DNA of 64,000 bases from Chitinophaga rupis (GCF_900109685.1 NZ_FOBB01000014.1:43011-107010); one strand, 5' to 3'; positions 1-8,921 are shown, numbered from the stretch's first letter. Translations and numbers: made by a program. Notes: a model not told the origin generated them from the letters alone.

Positions 1-1029
1 GTAACCTATAAAGGCTGCTGCATAGCCCATTACTTGAATAAGGAGGAAAGCATAAAATAGCCAGCCCCCCGGATATATTACTAACATTATATTTGTTACC
101 AATAGTAGTAACAGGCTTAAAGGGCTCAGCGTCCAGCGCAATACCCGGTGGGATATGTACTGGAACGATACTACCGGGAAGCGGAAAAAGTTCAGCAGGG
201 CCCGCAGCATCACAATAGACTGGAAGCCGCCGGCGCTGATGCGGATCTTGCGCTTATGCTCCTCCGCAATATTGTCGGAGGGTGTTTCCATGGCATAGGC
301 GTCTGGTGCATAGGCAATCCGGTAGCCTTTCAGGTTTATGCGCAGGGAAATTACAAAATCGTCCAGGATCACCTCTTCCTCCACCGGCTGAAATAAGCCG
401 GTACGGATGGAGAACAGCTCCCCGGCTGCGCCTACCACGGAGTACAGCTCGGCATCCAGCTTTTTCAGGTAAGATTCATACTTCCAGTAAATACCTTCTG
501 TGGCTGCTGCTCCGCTGCTGTCATCGCTGATCACTTTCTTTTCGCCCGCCACGCCGCCTACGGTTTCATCCGCATAATGTTTTACAATATTGCGGATAGC
601 GTCTTTATTCAGCAGGGTATTGGCATCGCAGAAAATAACGTAAGGGGTTTGCACCTGTTCCATGGCCCGGTTCAGGGCTGCGGTTTTACCGCCGCGCTTA
701 TCCGTGTGCAGTAACTGCAGCTCCGGGTAGCGGCTAATGATCTGCGGTGTGGCATCGGTTGATCCGTCTGTGATGAACAGCAGGCGTCTTTTATGTGCCG
801 GGTAATCCAGCGCCAGGGTATTTTCTATTTTCGCAGTAATGATCCCTTCTTCATTATAGGCTGCTACCACCAGCGTAACATCCGGCTCATAGGGCGGGGC
901 AGGGGCCGGCGCTGTACGTACCAGCATACGCTTAATGCGTACCATTACCCATAGCAGCAACCCGTACCCTACATAGTTGTAGAATAGGATAAAAAGGCTG
1001 ATGATAAATATGATATAAGTTGCACGCAT
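1..1029 (-). CDS. Glycosyltransferase family 2, membrane-anchored (C-terminus outside window)
   Basis: The frame is open for all 343 codons from an ATG at 1029 to the window edge, so the C-terminus is missing. The start is a hydrophobic helix (ATYIIFIISLFILFYNYVG), followed by a GT-A fold: VVAAYNEE for nucleotide binding, FITDGSTD, a DxD-like FCDAN and an acceptor-site LDDF. A hydrophobic stretch near the window edge (LSLLLLLVTNIMLVIYPGGW) suggests a C-terminal membrane domain. This is the layout of GT2 enzymes that add sugars to lipid-linked or nascent polysaccharide at the inner face of the cytoplasmic membrane. It is the last visible gene of the leftward exopolysaccharide block, separated from the gene upstream by a word-array spacer. 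The donor sugar cannot be read from sequence. Confidence 0.85.
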   Translation of the reverse strand, partial: MRATYIIFIISLFILFYNYVGYGLLLWVMVRIKRMLVRTAPAPAPPYEPDVTLVVAAYNEEGIITAKIENTLALDYPAHKRRLLFITDGSTDATPQIISRYPELQLLHTDKRGGKTAALNRAMEQVQTPYVIFCDANTLLNKDAIRNIVKHYADETVGGVAGEKKVISDDSSGAAATEGIYWKYESYLKKLDAELYSVVGAAGELFSIRTGLFQPVEEEVILDDFVISLRINLKGYRIAYAPDAYAMETPSDNIAEEHKRKIRISAGGFQSIVMLRALLNFFRFPVVSFQYISHRVLRWTLSPLSLLLLLVTNIMLVIYPGGWLFYAFLLIQVMGYAAAFIGY

Positions 1030-1038
1030 GACTGTTTT

Positions 1039-1197
1039 AATTACGAATTATTCAATTACGAATTACGAATTGTGTACTACGTTGGGGATTGTTCTTCTTA
1101 ATATCACACATCACTTTATAATCATTAATATTATTTGGCCAATTGATATACGAACTACCCAATCCGTAATTGAATAATTCGTAATTCGTAATTGAAT
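1039..1197. repeat. Intergenic inverted word array, family A (AATTACGAATT), copy 1
   Basis: The left arm (1039-1071) reiterates the word AATTACGAATT. The right arm (1164-1197) is its inverted form, AATTCGTAATT. Between them lie about 90 bases unlike the other copies. The right arm begins at the stop codon (1197-1199) of the leftward gene and the left arm lies 10 bases upstream of the next gene's ATG, so the array fills the whole spacer. In RNA the arms could pair into a long AT-rich stem. Confidence 0.85.
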
Positions 1198-1769
1198 CAG
1201 GTGGCCCAGCATTTCTGCCCGGGAGCCAGCGTAGCGCAGCCCTGGTATTTGCCCGGGATGTAATCATAGGCCAGCCCTTGTGTAGCGCCCTGTATAGAGG
1301 TGCAGTAGCCCTGCACGGTGTATTTTTTCAGGGTTACAAAAAAGCTGTCGCCAAATAATTTGCGCTGTACTTTGCCCGCCAGGCCGCTGTATTGCCGGTC
1401 TCTTTTTTCAAAATGCGCCAGCACATTATGGCGCTGTTCTTTACTGCATTCCAGGAAGGAGCGGTTGTACTGGGCTTGCGCATACAGCTGCACATCCACC
1501 AGTCCATCCATGAATTTATTTTGCAGCTTGGTGGGCGTGCAGTCCTGTATCATGGTAATGATATAATCCTGCACATTGGCATCTTTAGCACCGGGCGTAT
1601 CTGTACGCGGTATAATGGTTTCTGCCAGCTCAGCGATCAGCGTTTTATAATCCGGCAATTGCTGCAGGTCTGGTTTCCTATACCATTGGTAACTTTTAAA
1701 ACCGGCGGCTACCGCGGCAGCACCACCGCCGAAGAGCAGGAAACCTTTGAGTGCTTTTCTTCGATCCAT
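1197..1769 (-). CDS. Gluconate 2-dehydrogenase subunit 3-like protein (orphan)
   Basis: 190 residues from the ATG at 1769; an in-frame TTG at 1778 is less likely. The N-terminus MDRRKALKGFLLFGGGAAAV looks like an export signal, with an RR pair but without the full twin-arginine consensus. The segment LIAELAETIIPRTDTPGA is typical of the gluconate 2-dehydrogenase subunit 3 family (PF13618), whose members are small periplasmic partners of GMC-type FAD dehydrogenases. No GMC oxidoreductase or cytochrome subunit is next to it, so its partner must be elsewhere or the family has another role here. Both flanks carry family A arrays, and it may have been inserted into the exopolysaccharide block. Confidence 0.75.
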   Translation of the reverse strand: MDRRKALKGFLLFGGGAAAVAAGFKSYQWYRKPDLQQLPDYKTLIAELAETIIPRTDTPGAKDANVQDYIITMIQDCTPTKLQNKFMDGLVDVQLYAQAQYNRSFLECSKEQRHNVLAHFEKRDRQYSGLAGKVQRKLFGDSFFVTLKKYTVQGYCTSIQGATQGLAYDYIPGKYQGCATLAPGQKCWAT

Positions 1770-1774
1770 GAGAT

Positions 1775-1984
1775 TCAATTACGAATTATTCAATTACGAA
1801 TTACGAATTATGTACTTCATATTGCTAATCCACTATGAGTCAATTACGAATTATTAATTACGAATTATGTACTTCATATATCCAATCTATCACCCTTATT
1901 CAATAACTATAAAATGGCCAATTACGAACTACAATCACTACGCACTACTCAATTCGTAATTCGTAATTGAATAATTCGTAATTC
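1775..1984. repeat. Intergenic inverted word array, family A, copy 2
   Basis: Left words at 1775-1812 and 1841-1866 read AATTACGAATTA; the inverted right arm lies at 1950-1984 (AATTCGTAATTGAATAATTC and neighbours). The phrase GAATTATGTACTTCATAT occurs twice (about 1806 and 1861), so the left arm itself has a duplicated unit. The array fills the spacer between the subunit 3-like gene and the esterase gene, which ends at 1989. Confidence 0.85.
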
Positions 1985-1988
1985 ACAG

Positions 1989-2792
1989 TTACTTCCGGTA
2001 CTGCAGCAGCCATTCATAAATGCTCAGTCCATTCTCCCGGTACTTCGGATTGTAGAACTCGTGCCAGCAGCAATGCCCGCCAGGGTATACGGTTAAACGC
2101 GTAAGCCCGGGTTTATACTTGTTGGTACTATCTACATAGGTGTGCGCATTTCTGAGCACGTACCCATCTTCCAGCCCGGCAAAATACCAGGTATGTATGT
2201 TGGCATCGGTTACAAGCCGGTAACGTTTTAAATACGGGCTGTCCGTAATGGGCGCCGACATTGTAACGCAGGCCGCTATCCGGTTAGCCAGGTGCTTGTT
2301 ATGCGTTTTGGCAGATTCTACTGACCACCCGCCGGCACTGTAACCGGTCAGATAGATCCGGGTAGTATCCACCGGATAACGTTTGATCACATCATCCAGC
2401 ATCGGATCCACATCCTGTGGGGAGAACGACCAGCTTTCCGCCAGCGGCGCCACCACAATGAACTCGTATACCTTTTTATCCTTCGGGTTCACAGCCTCAA
2501 TTTTCCTGCCCTCATGGATCTGCCGTGTTACGCCTTCCCGGAATATTTTACCCAGGTCTTTGCCCGCAATGCTTCTGCCGTGAAAGGCAACCAGCAGCGG
2601 ATACTTTTTGCCAGGCACCGGGTTGTCCGGTGTGTAGATCAGCGCAGGCCTGGTTTGCCACGGACTGATCTTAACCTGTATTGCTTGCATGGGGGCATAA
2701 TCTACAACATCCTGCCCGTACGCGTTACCGCATAGCCAAAGGCCCGCCAGCAGCATCATATGCCTTAAGATCATTACAATAAAATTTACCAT
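1989..2792 (-). CDS. Secreted alpha/beta-hydrolase, PHB-depolymerase/feruloyl-esterase type
   Basis: 267 residues from the ATG at 2792; two TTG codons and a further ATG at 2774 are alternative starts. A signal peptide (LLAGLWLCGNAYGQ) is followed by an alpha/beta-hydrolase domain: oxyanion-region LLVAFHGRS, nucleophile elbow GYSAGGW (Ser about 152) and a likely catalytic His in GGHCCWHEF. The domain resembles the N-terminal domain of the giant protein at 21078-26150; both end in ENG...YEW.LQY.R, so they look like paralogues. The gene lies 13 bases downstream of the TolC-like gene, in the same operon. A likely role is removing acyl or ester groups from the exported polysaccharide, which would oppose the acyltransferase of this cluster; the substrate is inference. 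Confidence 0.75.
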   Translation of the reverse strand: MVNFIVMILRHMMLLAGLWLCGNAYGQDVVDYAPMQAIQVKISPWQTRPALIYTPDNPVPGKKYPLLVAFHGRSIAGKDLGKIFREGVTRQIHEGRKIEAVNPKDKKVYEFIVVAPLAESWSFSPQDVDPMLDDVIKRYPVDTTRIYLTGYSAGGWSVESAKTHNKHLANRIAACVTMSAPITDSPYLKRYRLVTDANIHTWYFAGLEDGYVLRNAHTYVDSTNKYKPGLTRLTVYPGGHCCWHEFYNPKYRENGLSIYEWLLQYRK

Positions 2793-2805
2793 CAACAAAG
2801 AAATA

Positions 2806-3534
2806 CTACAGTAAGCGCATCACCTCTTCCAGGGTCATGCCTACAATGCCTTCCAGCGCAAGCTTTGACTGACGCAGGTTTTTTTCCAGCAATACCTTCT
2901 GTACCATTTCTACGTTGTAATCGTGGTAGGCCGCCTTATATTCATCCAGCGGAATACCTTCAGTGCCGGCACGGAACTTTTCCTCTATCTGGTTGTAATG
3001 CACCAATGCATCCTCCAGGATAGGGCCATGCAGCTCCACCAGCTGTTTATTGGCGGAATATTCTTCATACGCTTCCAATACTTTATCCTTAATGATCAGC
3101 GCAGCGGATTCCTGTTGTTTTTGTACCACGCGGCCCTGTGCCTTTGCTTTCTTCACCTCGTTGGGGATAGAAATAAAATGGCCCAGCGGTATTATTACCC
3201 CAAAGTTATAACGGGGGTAAAAGCTGGCCTGCGGGTTGTTACCATTGTTGTTGCCTTTAATGGTGAACTCATTTAAGTTACCGGCAGCCGTAAAGTGGTT
3301 TAGCCAGGCTGCTTTGGCAATGCGCGTTTCGTATTTGGTGATGTCTTTCTGGGCGTCATACTGCCGTACGTCCGGGTTTTGCAATGCCAGTTCCACCAGC
3401 TTTTGTTTAAACCGTGCAATAATAGACGGATCTTTCGGCAGCTTTAATAAAACAGAAGTATCCGGTTGTTGCAGCTGTGCAAAAGCCCCCAGGCTTATAC
3501 ATACTGCCAAAAAAGTAATGTAGGCTCGTTTCAT
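2806..3534 (-). CDS. TolC-like outer membrane protein, about half length
   Basis: 242 residues with a signal peptide (AYITFLAVCISLGAFAQ). The body is helical with a TolC/OEP flavour: LVELALQNPDVRQYDAQ near the start, a region FGVIIPLGHFI where a beta segment would lie, then coiled-coil helices (LEDALVHYNQIEEKFRAGT). Typical TolC proteins have two such repeats in 420-480 residues; this one has one. It may form a higher-order oligomer, or act as a periplasmic coiled-coil adaptor rather than a full channel. Its place between the O-antigen polymerase-like gene and the esterase suggests a role in polysaccharide export. Confidence 0.7.
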   Translation of the reverse strand: MKRAYITFLAVCISLGAFAQLQQPDTSVLLKLPKDPSIIARFKQKLVELALQNPDVRQYDAQKDITKYETRIAKAAWLNHFTAAGNLNEFTIKGNNNGNNPQASFYPRYNFGVIIPLGHFISIPNEVKKAKAQGRVVQKQQESAALIIKDKVLEAYEEYSANKQLVELHGPILEDALVHYNQIEEKFRAGTEGIPLDEYKAAYHDYNVEMVQKVLLEKNLRQSKLALEGIVGMTLEEVMRLL

Positions 3535-3630
3535 CAGTCAATATTTAGATTTTAAAACTGCATGATAGCCCCCGCTTATAAATTTCCGTTAGCCGGAAAA
3601 CTTATGAAGTGCGGTTCCACCAGCAAATAT

Positions 3631-5061
3631 TTACGCCCTTTCCAGGTATTTAATTTTAATTACAATAGCCATAAAGGCATACAACATAATAGATGTTTCC
3701 ACCAGGGTAGAGGTATCCTGCGCATACTGTGATATGGCTGCCGCAAAACTGGCGGCAGCAATGCCTATCATCAATAGCTTGTCCAGCTCCCATTTCACAC
3801 GGAAAAAGTTTGATACCGCTATTTGTATCAGGAAAAAGAAATGCCCGGCTACCAGCAGCATGCCTATCCAGCCCGTTTCCAGCACAGCGCGCAGGAACCC
3901 GTTGTCCGTCTGGAAATCGGCCAGCTGATGCCCGGGGTTATACTTTGCCCCGTTACCACCGGTTGTATTTACGCCTCCCCCAAACGGATGCGATTGCAGG
4001 TATGGCTGTATGCGGTGCCGGTTACGGTCACGCACATTCACAGATTCATCCTGCTTGCCAATAAAGGCTGTTCTTACCCTCACAATAGTAGGGTTGCTGT
4101 GAAAAGGCCCGTACAATATTACCAGCGAAAAAAACGCAAAGGCCATGGCCACTAAAATAGTATTGCGCTTTTGCAGGTTGGCCATAAAGAATACCATCAA
4201 TCCAAGCGGCACCATTACATAACCGGTACGCGTACCCGAATAGCCCAATGCCAGCACATGCAGCATGATGGATACAATGATGACGATCTTGGTGGGGATG
4301 GTAATAACGGTCCTTTTAGCTGTTAGCAGGATCAGCATCATGATGATGTTACAGGCCATAATGATCCCGAACACCGCTGCATCCGACATAAAGGAGAACA
4401 GCCTTATACCGGATATGATCATGGTAGTGCCAAACTTGTCCCGGTACTTGTTAATGAATGCCTGCTCATAAGGCAGCAGCCCATGCCATTGCTGTATGCA
4501 GCAATAGAAGGCAGCCGCGGTACCCAGTATCAGCCAGTACTTCATGAAAGTACGCACGTCCTTCAGGTTGTTAAAAACATTCAGCCCTACGTACAGGAAA
4601 ATATAGCAGCGCAAAGACACCCGCATAAACACATACCAGCCCAGGAAAGAATGTGTTTCCGGGTTAAAAAACTCCATTACCAGGATGATCAGGTACAGGA
4701 ACAGGCATATTAACAGCGGATCCTTAAAGAACTTTACTTTTTTGATCGTTTCATCACCCCGTTTAAAAATGCAGCCGAATAATACGGAAAGCAGCAGCGC
4801 ATCCATCACTACCCCCACACTCTGTTCTGAGCCGGACATACGTTCCAGCAAAGGCAGCGTCATGGTAATGCTGATGTAGATGTAGTACCCCAGCTTATAA
4901 TTGGCTACGCATACCAGGCAAATGGCAGCACCTATGATCATTACGCTCAGCCCAACGCCCACCTTCAGGTCGGTAGAGGCCACGTAGGCCAGCACCGGTA
5001 CCATGATAGCCCATAACAGTATTATGAACCAGAGCGTAATATTTTTCTTTGTCAATTGCAT
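3631..5061 (-). CDS. O-antigen ligase/polymerase-like membrane protein (Wzy/WaaL type)
   Basis: 476 residues with about ten to twelve hydrophobic segments and a large soluble loop near residues 330-385 (IVRVRTAFIGKQDESVNVRD, then RNRHRIQPYLQSHPFGGGVN). This topology, together with the GYSGTRTGYV motif before the loop, fits the O-antigen ligase/polymerase superfamily (PF04932). Such proteins join lipid-linked repeat units in the periplasm, or ligate the polymer to its acceptor. In a cluster with a Wzc-like protein and a flippase, the polymerase role is more likely. The ATG at 5061 is 23 bases after the stop of the small 36-codon gene upstream. Confidence 0.8.
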   Translation of the reverse strand: MQLTKKNITLWFIILLWAIMVPVLAYVASTDLKVGVGLSVMIIGAAICLVCVANYKLGYYIYISITMTLPLLERMSGSEQSVGVVMDALLLSVLFGCIFKRGDETIKKVKFFKDPLLICLFLYLIILVMEFFNPETHSFLGWYVFMRVSLRCYIFLYVGLNVFNNLKDVRTFMKYWLILGTAAAFYCCIQQWHGLLPYEQAFINKYRDKFGTTMIISGIRLFSFMSDAAVFGIIMACNIIMMLILLTAKRTVITIPTKIVIIVSIMLHVLALGYSGTRTGYVMVPLGLMVFFMANLQKRNTILVAMAFAFFSLVILYGPFHSNPTIVRVRTAFIGKQDESVNVRDRNRHRIQPYLQSHPFGGGVNTTGGNGAKYNPGHQLADFQTDNGFLRAVLETGWIGMLLVAGHFFFLIQIAVSNFFRVKWELDKLLMIGIAAASFAAAISQYAQDTSTLVETSIMLYAFMAIVIKIKYLERA

Positions 5062-5084
5062 GTATGCCTTACCGTTATACTCCC

Positions 5085-5195
5085 TTACAGGAACATTGTT
5101 TTGATCAGCAGCATAAGAATGGTCACCCCTACAAAAAGGATGATCAGTGATTTATGCAGCTGGTCGCTGATGATTTTTTTTTCCGGTTTTCTCAT
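5085..5195 (-). CDS. Small single-pass membrane peptide, 36 residues
   Basis: A short frame running from ATG 5195 to the TAA at 5085-5087. Its ATG overlaps the TGA of the acyltransferase gene upstream (ATGA), the usual sign of translational coupling. The peptide begins with a basic head (MRKPEKKIISDQLHK) and ends with one hydrophobic helix (SLIILFVGVTILMLLIKTMF), so it should sit in the inner membrane with the head in the cytoplasm. It lies between two integral membrane polysaccharide enzymes and could be an accessory subunit of either. No family is recognised. The evidence is the stop/start overlap and the clean topology. Confidence 0.6.
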   Translation of the reverse strand: MRKPEKKIISDQLHKSLIILFVGVTILMLLIKTMFL

Positions 5196-6292
5196 TGTTC
5201 ACTTACTTTATCTGTTGCTGCGCTGGCCACAGGCCGTTTTTTTGCCTGCGTTTTAAAAGGCCCGATAAACAGAAACTCCAGGTGTAACAACAGGCAGAGC
5301 CTGTAGAGTATAATGGATAATGTGATCCCCAAGGTCATTAGTATCAGTGTCATTACCGGCATGCTCAGCTGCACATCCAACCGTAACAGCAACATCCGGA
5401 ACAGGAATACAATGCCCAGGTGCAGCAGGTAGATGTATAATGAATAATGACCTAATGTTTGCAGAAAAACAGCGCGCTGGTATTTGGCCAGCAAAAAAGA
5501 GATCATGATCACCAGCAGTGCGCCAAACATGGCCAGGGCGGAAAAAACGTACATATTGGCTTCCGGGTGCTCCATGGAGTAATACTGCGCCAGTATAAAA
5601 AAGGGCAGCAGTATCATTACCTTATAACCGGAGGTAAGCTGCCGTTGTATCTTATCCTGGAAAAAATAAGGCGCGGCCAGGTGTCCCAGGCAAAAGAACA
5701 CATAGAACATCATTACATCGGAAAGGGTGCTGATGGTGCCTGCCAAAGGAATAAGCCCCAGCATTACCAGCCCCAGTAACAGCTGCAGCGGCGCTTTTAA
5801 CTTTAACACTACATGGTTAAAGAGATACAGTGCCGTTACATTGAACAGCGCAAACAAATACCATTGCTGCAGCATGCCGCGGGGATGAATAAGAATGTCA
5901 ATATAATTGCCAACGCCCCGTTTGAAATTTGTATACTCTGAAAAAATGATCTGAAGGGTTAACTGGATGAAGCACCATAACAGGTAAGGGTACAGCAAAG
6001 TATTGATCTTCGTTACCAGGAAGTCGGCAGCCCCCCGCTTTTGCAGGCTGGAGGCAAAGAACAGGCCCGACAGGAAAAAGAATAATGGCATACGGAACCC
6101 GTACAACATTTCATTTGCATCCATCAGGGCGGGAGTTACCGATACGCCGCTATACAATAATCCATATAATACATGTCTGTACACTACAAATATAATTGCG
6201 ATTCCTTTTGCATAGTCCACCCAGGCATAGCGTCTCGATGTCGCCGGCCGGAAGGAAAAAATAAATTTTAGTTTTGGGGTTATGGCTTCCAT
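5192..6292 (-). CDS. Acyltransferase 3 family membrane protein
   Basis: 366 residues from the ATG at 6292. A TTG at 6313, right after the Wzc-like stop, is an alternative start. About ten hydrophobic segments match acyltransferase family 3 (PF01757). The family's conserved start is present as YAKGIAIIFVVYRHVLYGL, with the His thought to be catalytic, followed by FFLSGLFF. Such enzymes O-acylate (often acetylate) sugars of cell-surface polysaccharides across the membrane. The C-terminal tail is basic and cytoplasmic (KTQAKKRPVASAATDK). It is co-transcribed with the Wzc-like gene. Confidence 0.88.
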   Translation of the reverse strand: MEAITPKLKFIFSFRPATSRRYAWVDYAKGIAIIFVVYRHVLYGLLYSGVSVTPALMDANEMLYGFRMPLFFFLSGLFFASSLQKRGAADFLVTKINTLLYPYLLWCFIQLTLQIIFSEYTNFKRGVGNYIDILIHPRGMLQQWYLFALFNVTALYLFNHVVLKLKAPLQLLLGLVMLGLIPLAGTISTLSDVMMFYVFFCLGHLAAPYFFQDKIQRQLTSGYKVMILLPFFILAQYYSMEHPEANMYVFSALAMFGALLVIMISFLLAKYQRAVFLQTLGHYSLYIYLLHLGIVFLFRMLLLRLDVQLSMPVMTLILMTLGITLSIILYRLCLLLHLEFLFIGPFKTQAKKRPVASAATDKVSEQ

Positions 6293-6313
6293 GCTGTTGC
6301 TGTTTTCAGACAA

Positions 6314-8506
6314 CTACAATTCCAAAAAGTCATCATTTACATTATTTAGTACCGCCCCCAACAACTTACCATTCATGCTCTGCAGGAATTGTATGGATTC
6401 CTTATCATTCTGCTTCAATGATGCCCTGGAGGAAAATATAGCTATTACACCTTCTACATAATGTACCAGCTCTTTACTGTCTGTATAATCGTTCAGCGGA
6501 GCGCCTTCCAGCAGCACAAAATCATAATACCCTTTCAGCTGCGGCAGGTAATTCAGCAGGTGGTTGCGGGGTAATATCTCAGAGGGCGTATAGTCGCCGC
6601 CTTTACAACCGATCACTTCTATCCCTTCTACGGAATAGGTGGTAACAATTTCCCTTACTTTTTCAATGCTCACTTCTTCCGGGGCCATGGAAAAGGTTTC
6701 CAGCGTAGGTTTGGCCTGCAGCGCCACGGTAAGGTCGTTGTTGCAGAAATTGGTGTCAATGATCAGCACCCGTTTGTTGCTCAGGCTCAGGCTATAGGCC
6801 AGTGCCTGCACCAGCGTGGTTTTACCCTGCTGGGATTCTGTGCTGGTAAAGAGGAAGATGGATTTGTTGCTGCTCTCAACCTCATACCGGAGCTTGCGAA
6901 GCAGCTCCCGGAACGTGTTCTGCCTTCTTCGCGAAGCGTCATCGTCCGAGATCTGCTTTTGCAAAACTTCCGGAATGCTGTACCTGTGCAGGTCAGCATG
7001 GTTAATAGTACTGATCAGCTTCAGATCCACATGCCTTTCAAACACAGAGGGCGATTTTATAGAGTTATCAAAGAACTCCATAAACAATACCCCCAGGGTG
7101 GTTAACAGGAACACGGATGCGCCGGCCATACCCATGATAATAATACGCTTGGAAGATTCCGGTTTAAATGCAGGCTGGCCTTTCAGCGTTTGCCTGAAAT
7201 CATCCGGGGGCGCAAGACGGCTGTCCAGTGCCGTGTTGAGCTTTTCTTTCAGCTTATTATACTCTTCCTGGGCAAGGTCAACTTCTTTCTGTAAAGTGCT
7301 TACAGTAGCTTCTTTATTCGCATAGGACCCTACGGAGCCCCGCAGGGAACCAATTTTATTTTGCAGGCTGGCTATATTCAGCAGGGATGCCTTTAAGTCA
7401 GCGTCTAATGATGCTTTTTTCTGTAACAGCTCGTCTTTGCTTACGGTTTTACCGGTAGCCACGGCGGAGCTGGACATCAGCCTTTGCAGCTGCGCGCGTT
7501 GCGTTTTTATCTTATCAGCCAGGTCTGCGTCACTGCTGCCGCCGCGCTGGTATTCATCGTTACTCTGGTTCAGCTGCTTGCGCAGCGCTACGATCTCTGC
7601 GTTGTTATTATCATATACCGCTTTGCCCTGGTTCATCTGCGCTAACTGTTCGTTTACGCTTTGCACGGAGGAGTTCAGGTTGTTGTAGGTGGCTTTCTCA
7701 TCCAGCAGCGCTTTTTCCAGCTGGCTGATAAGGCCCAGCTCATTGCCGCTGGCCGCTTCTACATTCAGCAATCCTTCAGATGATTTATAGTTACGCAGCG
7801 CATCTATTTTCTGATCCAGCTCTGTTTTCTTCTGGTTCACCAGCGCTTCAAAGGTGCCTACATTTTCCACAGAACGTTCTGAACGCATGCTGCGGTAGTA
7901 ACGGGTGAACTCGGAATACAGGGTGTTCACCACAAAGGCGGAGAGCTCGGGGTTCTCAGAACCAAAAGACATATCAATATAATCCGTACGTTGCAGGCGG
8001 CCTATATTCAGGCGTTTGCGGAGGGATTCATAATCGTACTTGCACAGCTTCATATATTCCAGCAGCTTACGCTCTTCCGGCTGGTAAGAGGTCAGCATCT
8101 GCAAAGAGTCCAGCTTATGGCGCGCCAGCTGTAAACCCGCTACCCGGTTAAACTGCAGGTACTCCGGGGTGCGGCGGTCTTTTTCCGTGAGGAAACGGAA
8201 AGGTTTGGGAGAGGTAAGATCGTGTATCAGCAGCTGGTAAGAAAGCAGGCTGATAACGGTAGGGGAGGTAATGGTTTCAACAACGTTGTTAAACTTTACA
8301 TCCGCTTCAAACAGGTTCACATTATTTTCATCGCGCAGCTTAATATCATCATTAATGGTAAAGCCGGTCGACATCTGGGCGTTGGACACATACAGCTTCG
8401 CACGGTCCATGGTGAAAACAAACGAAAGCACAATGGCCACTATCGTGCTGATAATGATCCACCATTTCTTTTTAAGCAGTGCTTTCACAAAATATATTAC
8501 ATCCAT
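6314..8506 (-). CDS. Wzc-like polysaccharide co-polymerase with eroded BY-kinase domain
   Basis: 730 residues. The N-terminal membrane helix (WWIIISTIVAIVLSFVFTM) and Wzz-type periplasmic domain are followed by long coiled coils (about 215-440) and a second membrane helix near 455-475 (IIIMGMAGASVFLLTTLGVL). The cytoplasmic domain is an AAA-like BY-kinase fold. Walker A is kept (ESQQGKTT, Lys 562), but Walker A-prime reads IIDTNFCNN (Asp 584) instead of hhhDxDxR. The Walker B position reads VLLEGAP (Glu 667 where Asp is usual). The C-terminus (NNVNDDFLEL) has no tyrosine cluster. Known family members control chain length and export by cycles of tyrosine phosphorylation; this one may bind nucleotide without autokinase activity. 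It is the first gene of its run, with a 415-base spacer upstream. Confidence 0.85.
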   Translation of the reverse strand: MDVIYFVKALLKKKWWIIISTIVAIVLSFVFTMDRAKLYVSNAQMSTGFTINDDIKLRDENNVNLFEADVKFNNVVETITSPTVISLLSYQLLIHDLTSPKPFRFLTEKDRRTPEYLQFNRVAGLQLARHKLDSLQMLTSYQPEERKLLEYMKLCKYDYESLRKRLNIGRLQRTDYIDMSFGSENPELSAFVVNTLYSEFTRYYRSMRSERSVENVGTFEALVNQKKTELDQKIDALRNYKSSEGLLNVEAASGNELGLISQLEKALLDEKATYNNLNSSVQSVNEQLAQMNQGKAVYDNNNAEIVALRKQLNQSNDEYQRGGSSDADLADKIKTQRAQLQRLMSSSAVATGKTVSKDELLQKKASLDADLKASLLNIASLQNKIGSLRGSVGSYANKEATVSTLQKEVDLAQEEYNKLKEKLNTALDSRLAPPDDFRQTLKGQPAFKPESSKRIIIMGMAGASVFLLTTLGVLFMEFFDNSIKSPSVFERHVDLKLISTINHADLHRYSIPEVLQKQISDDDASRRRQNTFRELLRKLRYEVESSNKSIFLFTSTESQQGKTTLVQALAYSLSLSNKRVLIIDTNFCNNDLTVALQAKPTLETFSMAPEEVSIEKVREIVTTYSVEGIEVIGCKGGDYTPSEILPRNHLLNYLPQLKGYYDFVLLEGAPLNDYTDSKELVHYVEGVIAIFSSRASLKQNDKESIQFLQSMNGKLLGAVLNNVNDDFLEL

Positions 8507-8921
8507 ATCAATTATTATTTTTTATCAATTATGCCACCTTAAAAAATCCGGCAAAACCCGGACCCCTGCGGCAAATCATACGATACCCGTTTAGTTAAAT
8601 GCATGAACATAACGCATGTAGTCATGCAACCAGAAATTCAAAGGAATGGTAAATAAGAAAGTAGCGATCGGTTTATAGCCGGACTACGTGTGGTTTTTGT
8701 GTTAGGATAAGGCGAAAGAAAGATAAGATTTGCTACACCTGTGCTACTTTGGGAAAAACAGTACGTAATACTGTTGCAATAAATAGCACACTAAAGGCGT
8801 ACCCGGTTTCGAGCGCTAAATTAATTCGCAGATCATAAACTACCTAATTTTTTTAGGTGAATTGGGTATTTTAATTAGTGAAAGCTTGTTTTCGGGGCTT
8901 TATAGTTAATTTTTAAAGCAT
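8507..8921. other. Intergenic region upstream of the Wzc-like gene
   Basis: 415 bases without a credible gene. It should hold the promoter of the leftward Wzc-like gene, but no clear TAnnTTTG element was found on that strand. A small hairpin (ACCTAA-loop-TTAGGT, 8842-8858) is the only structure noticed. Confidence 0.5.

Noticed and set aside
1039..1984. Word arrays considered as a CRISPR array
   Set aside because: Words are about 10-18 bases, inverted in pairs and without regular unique spacers; no cas genes are present.
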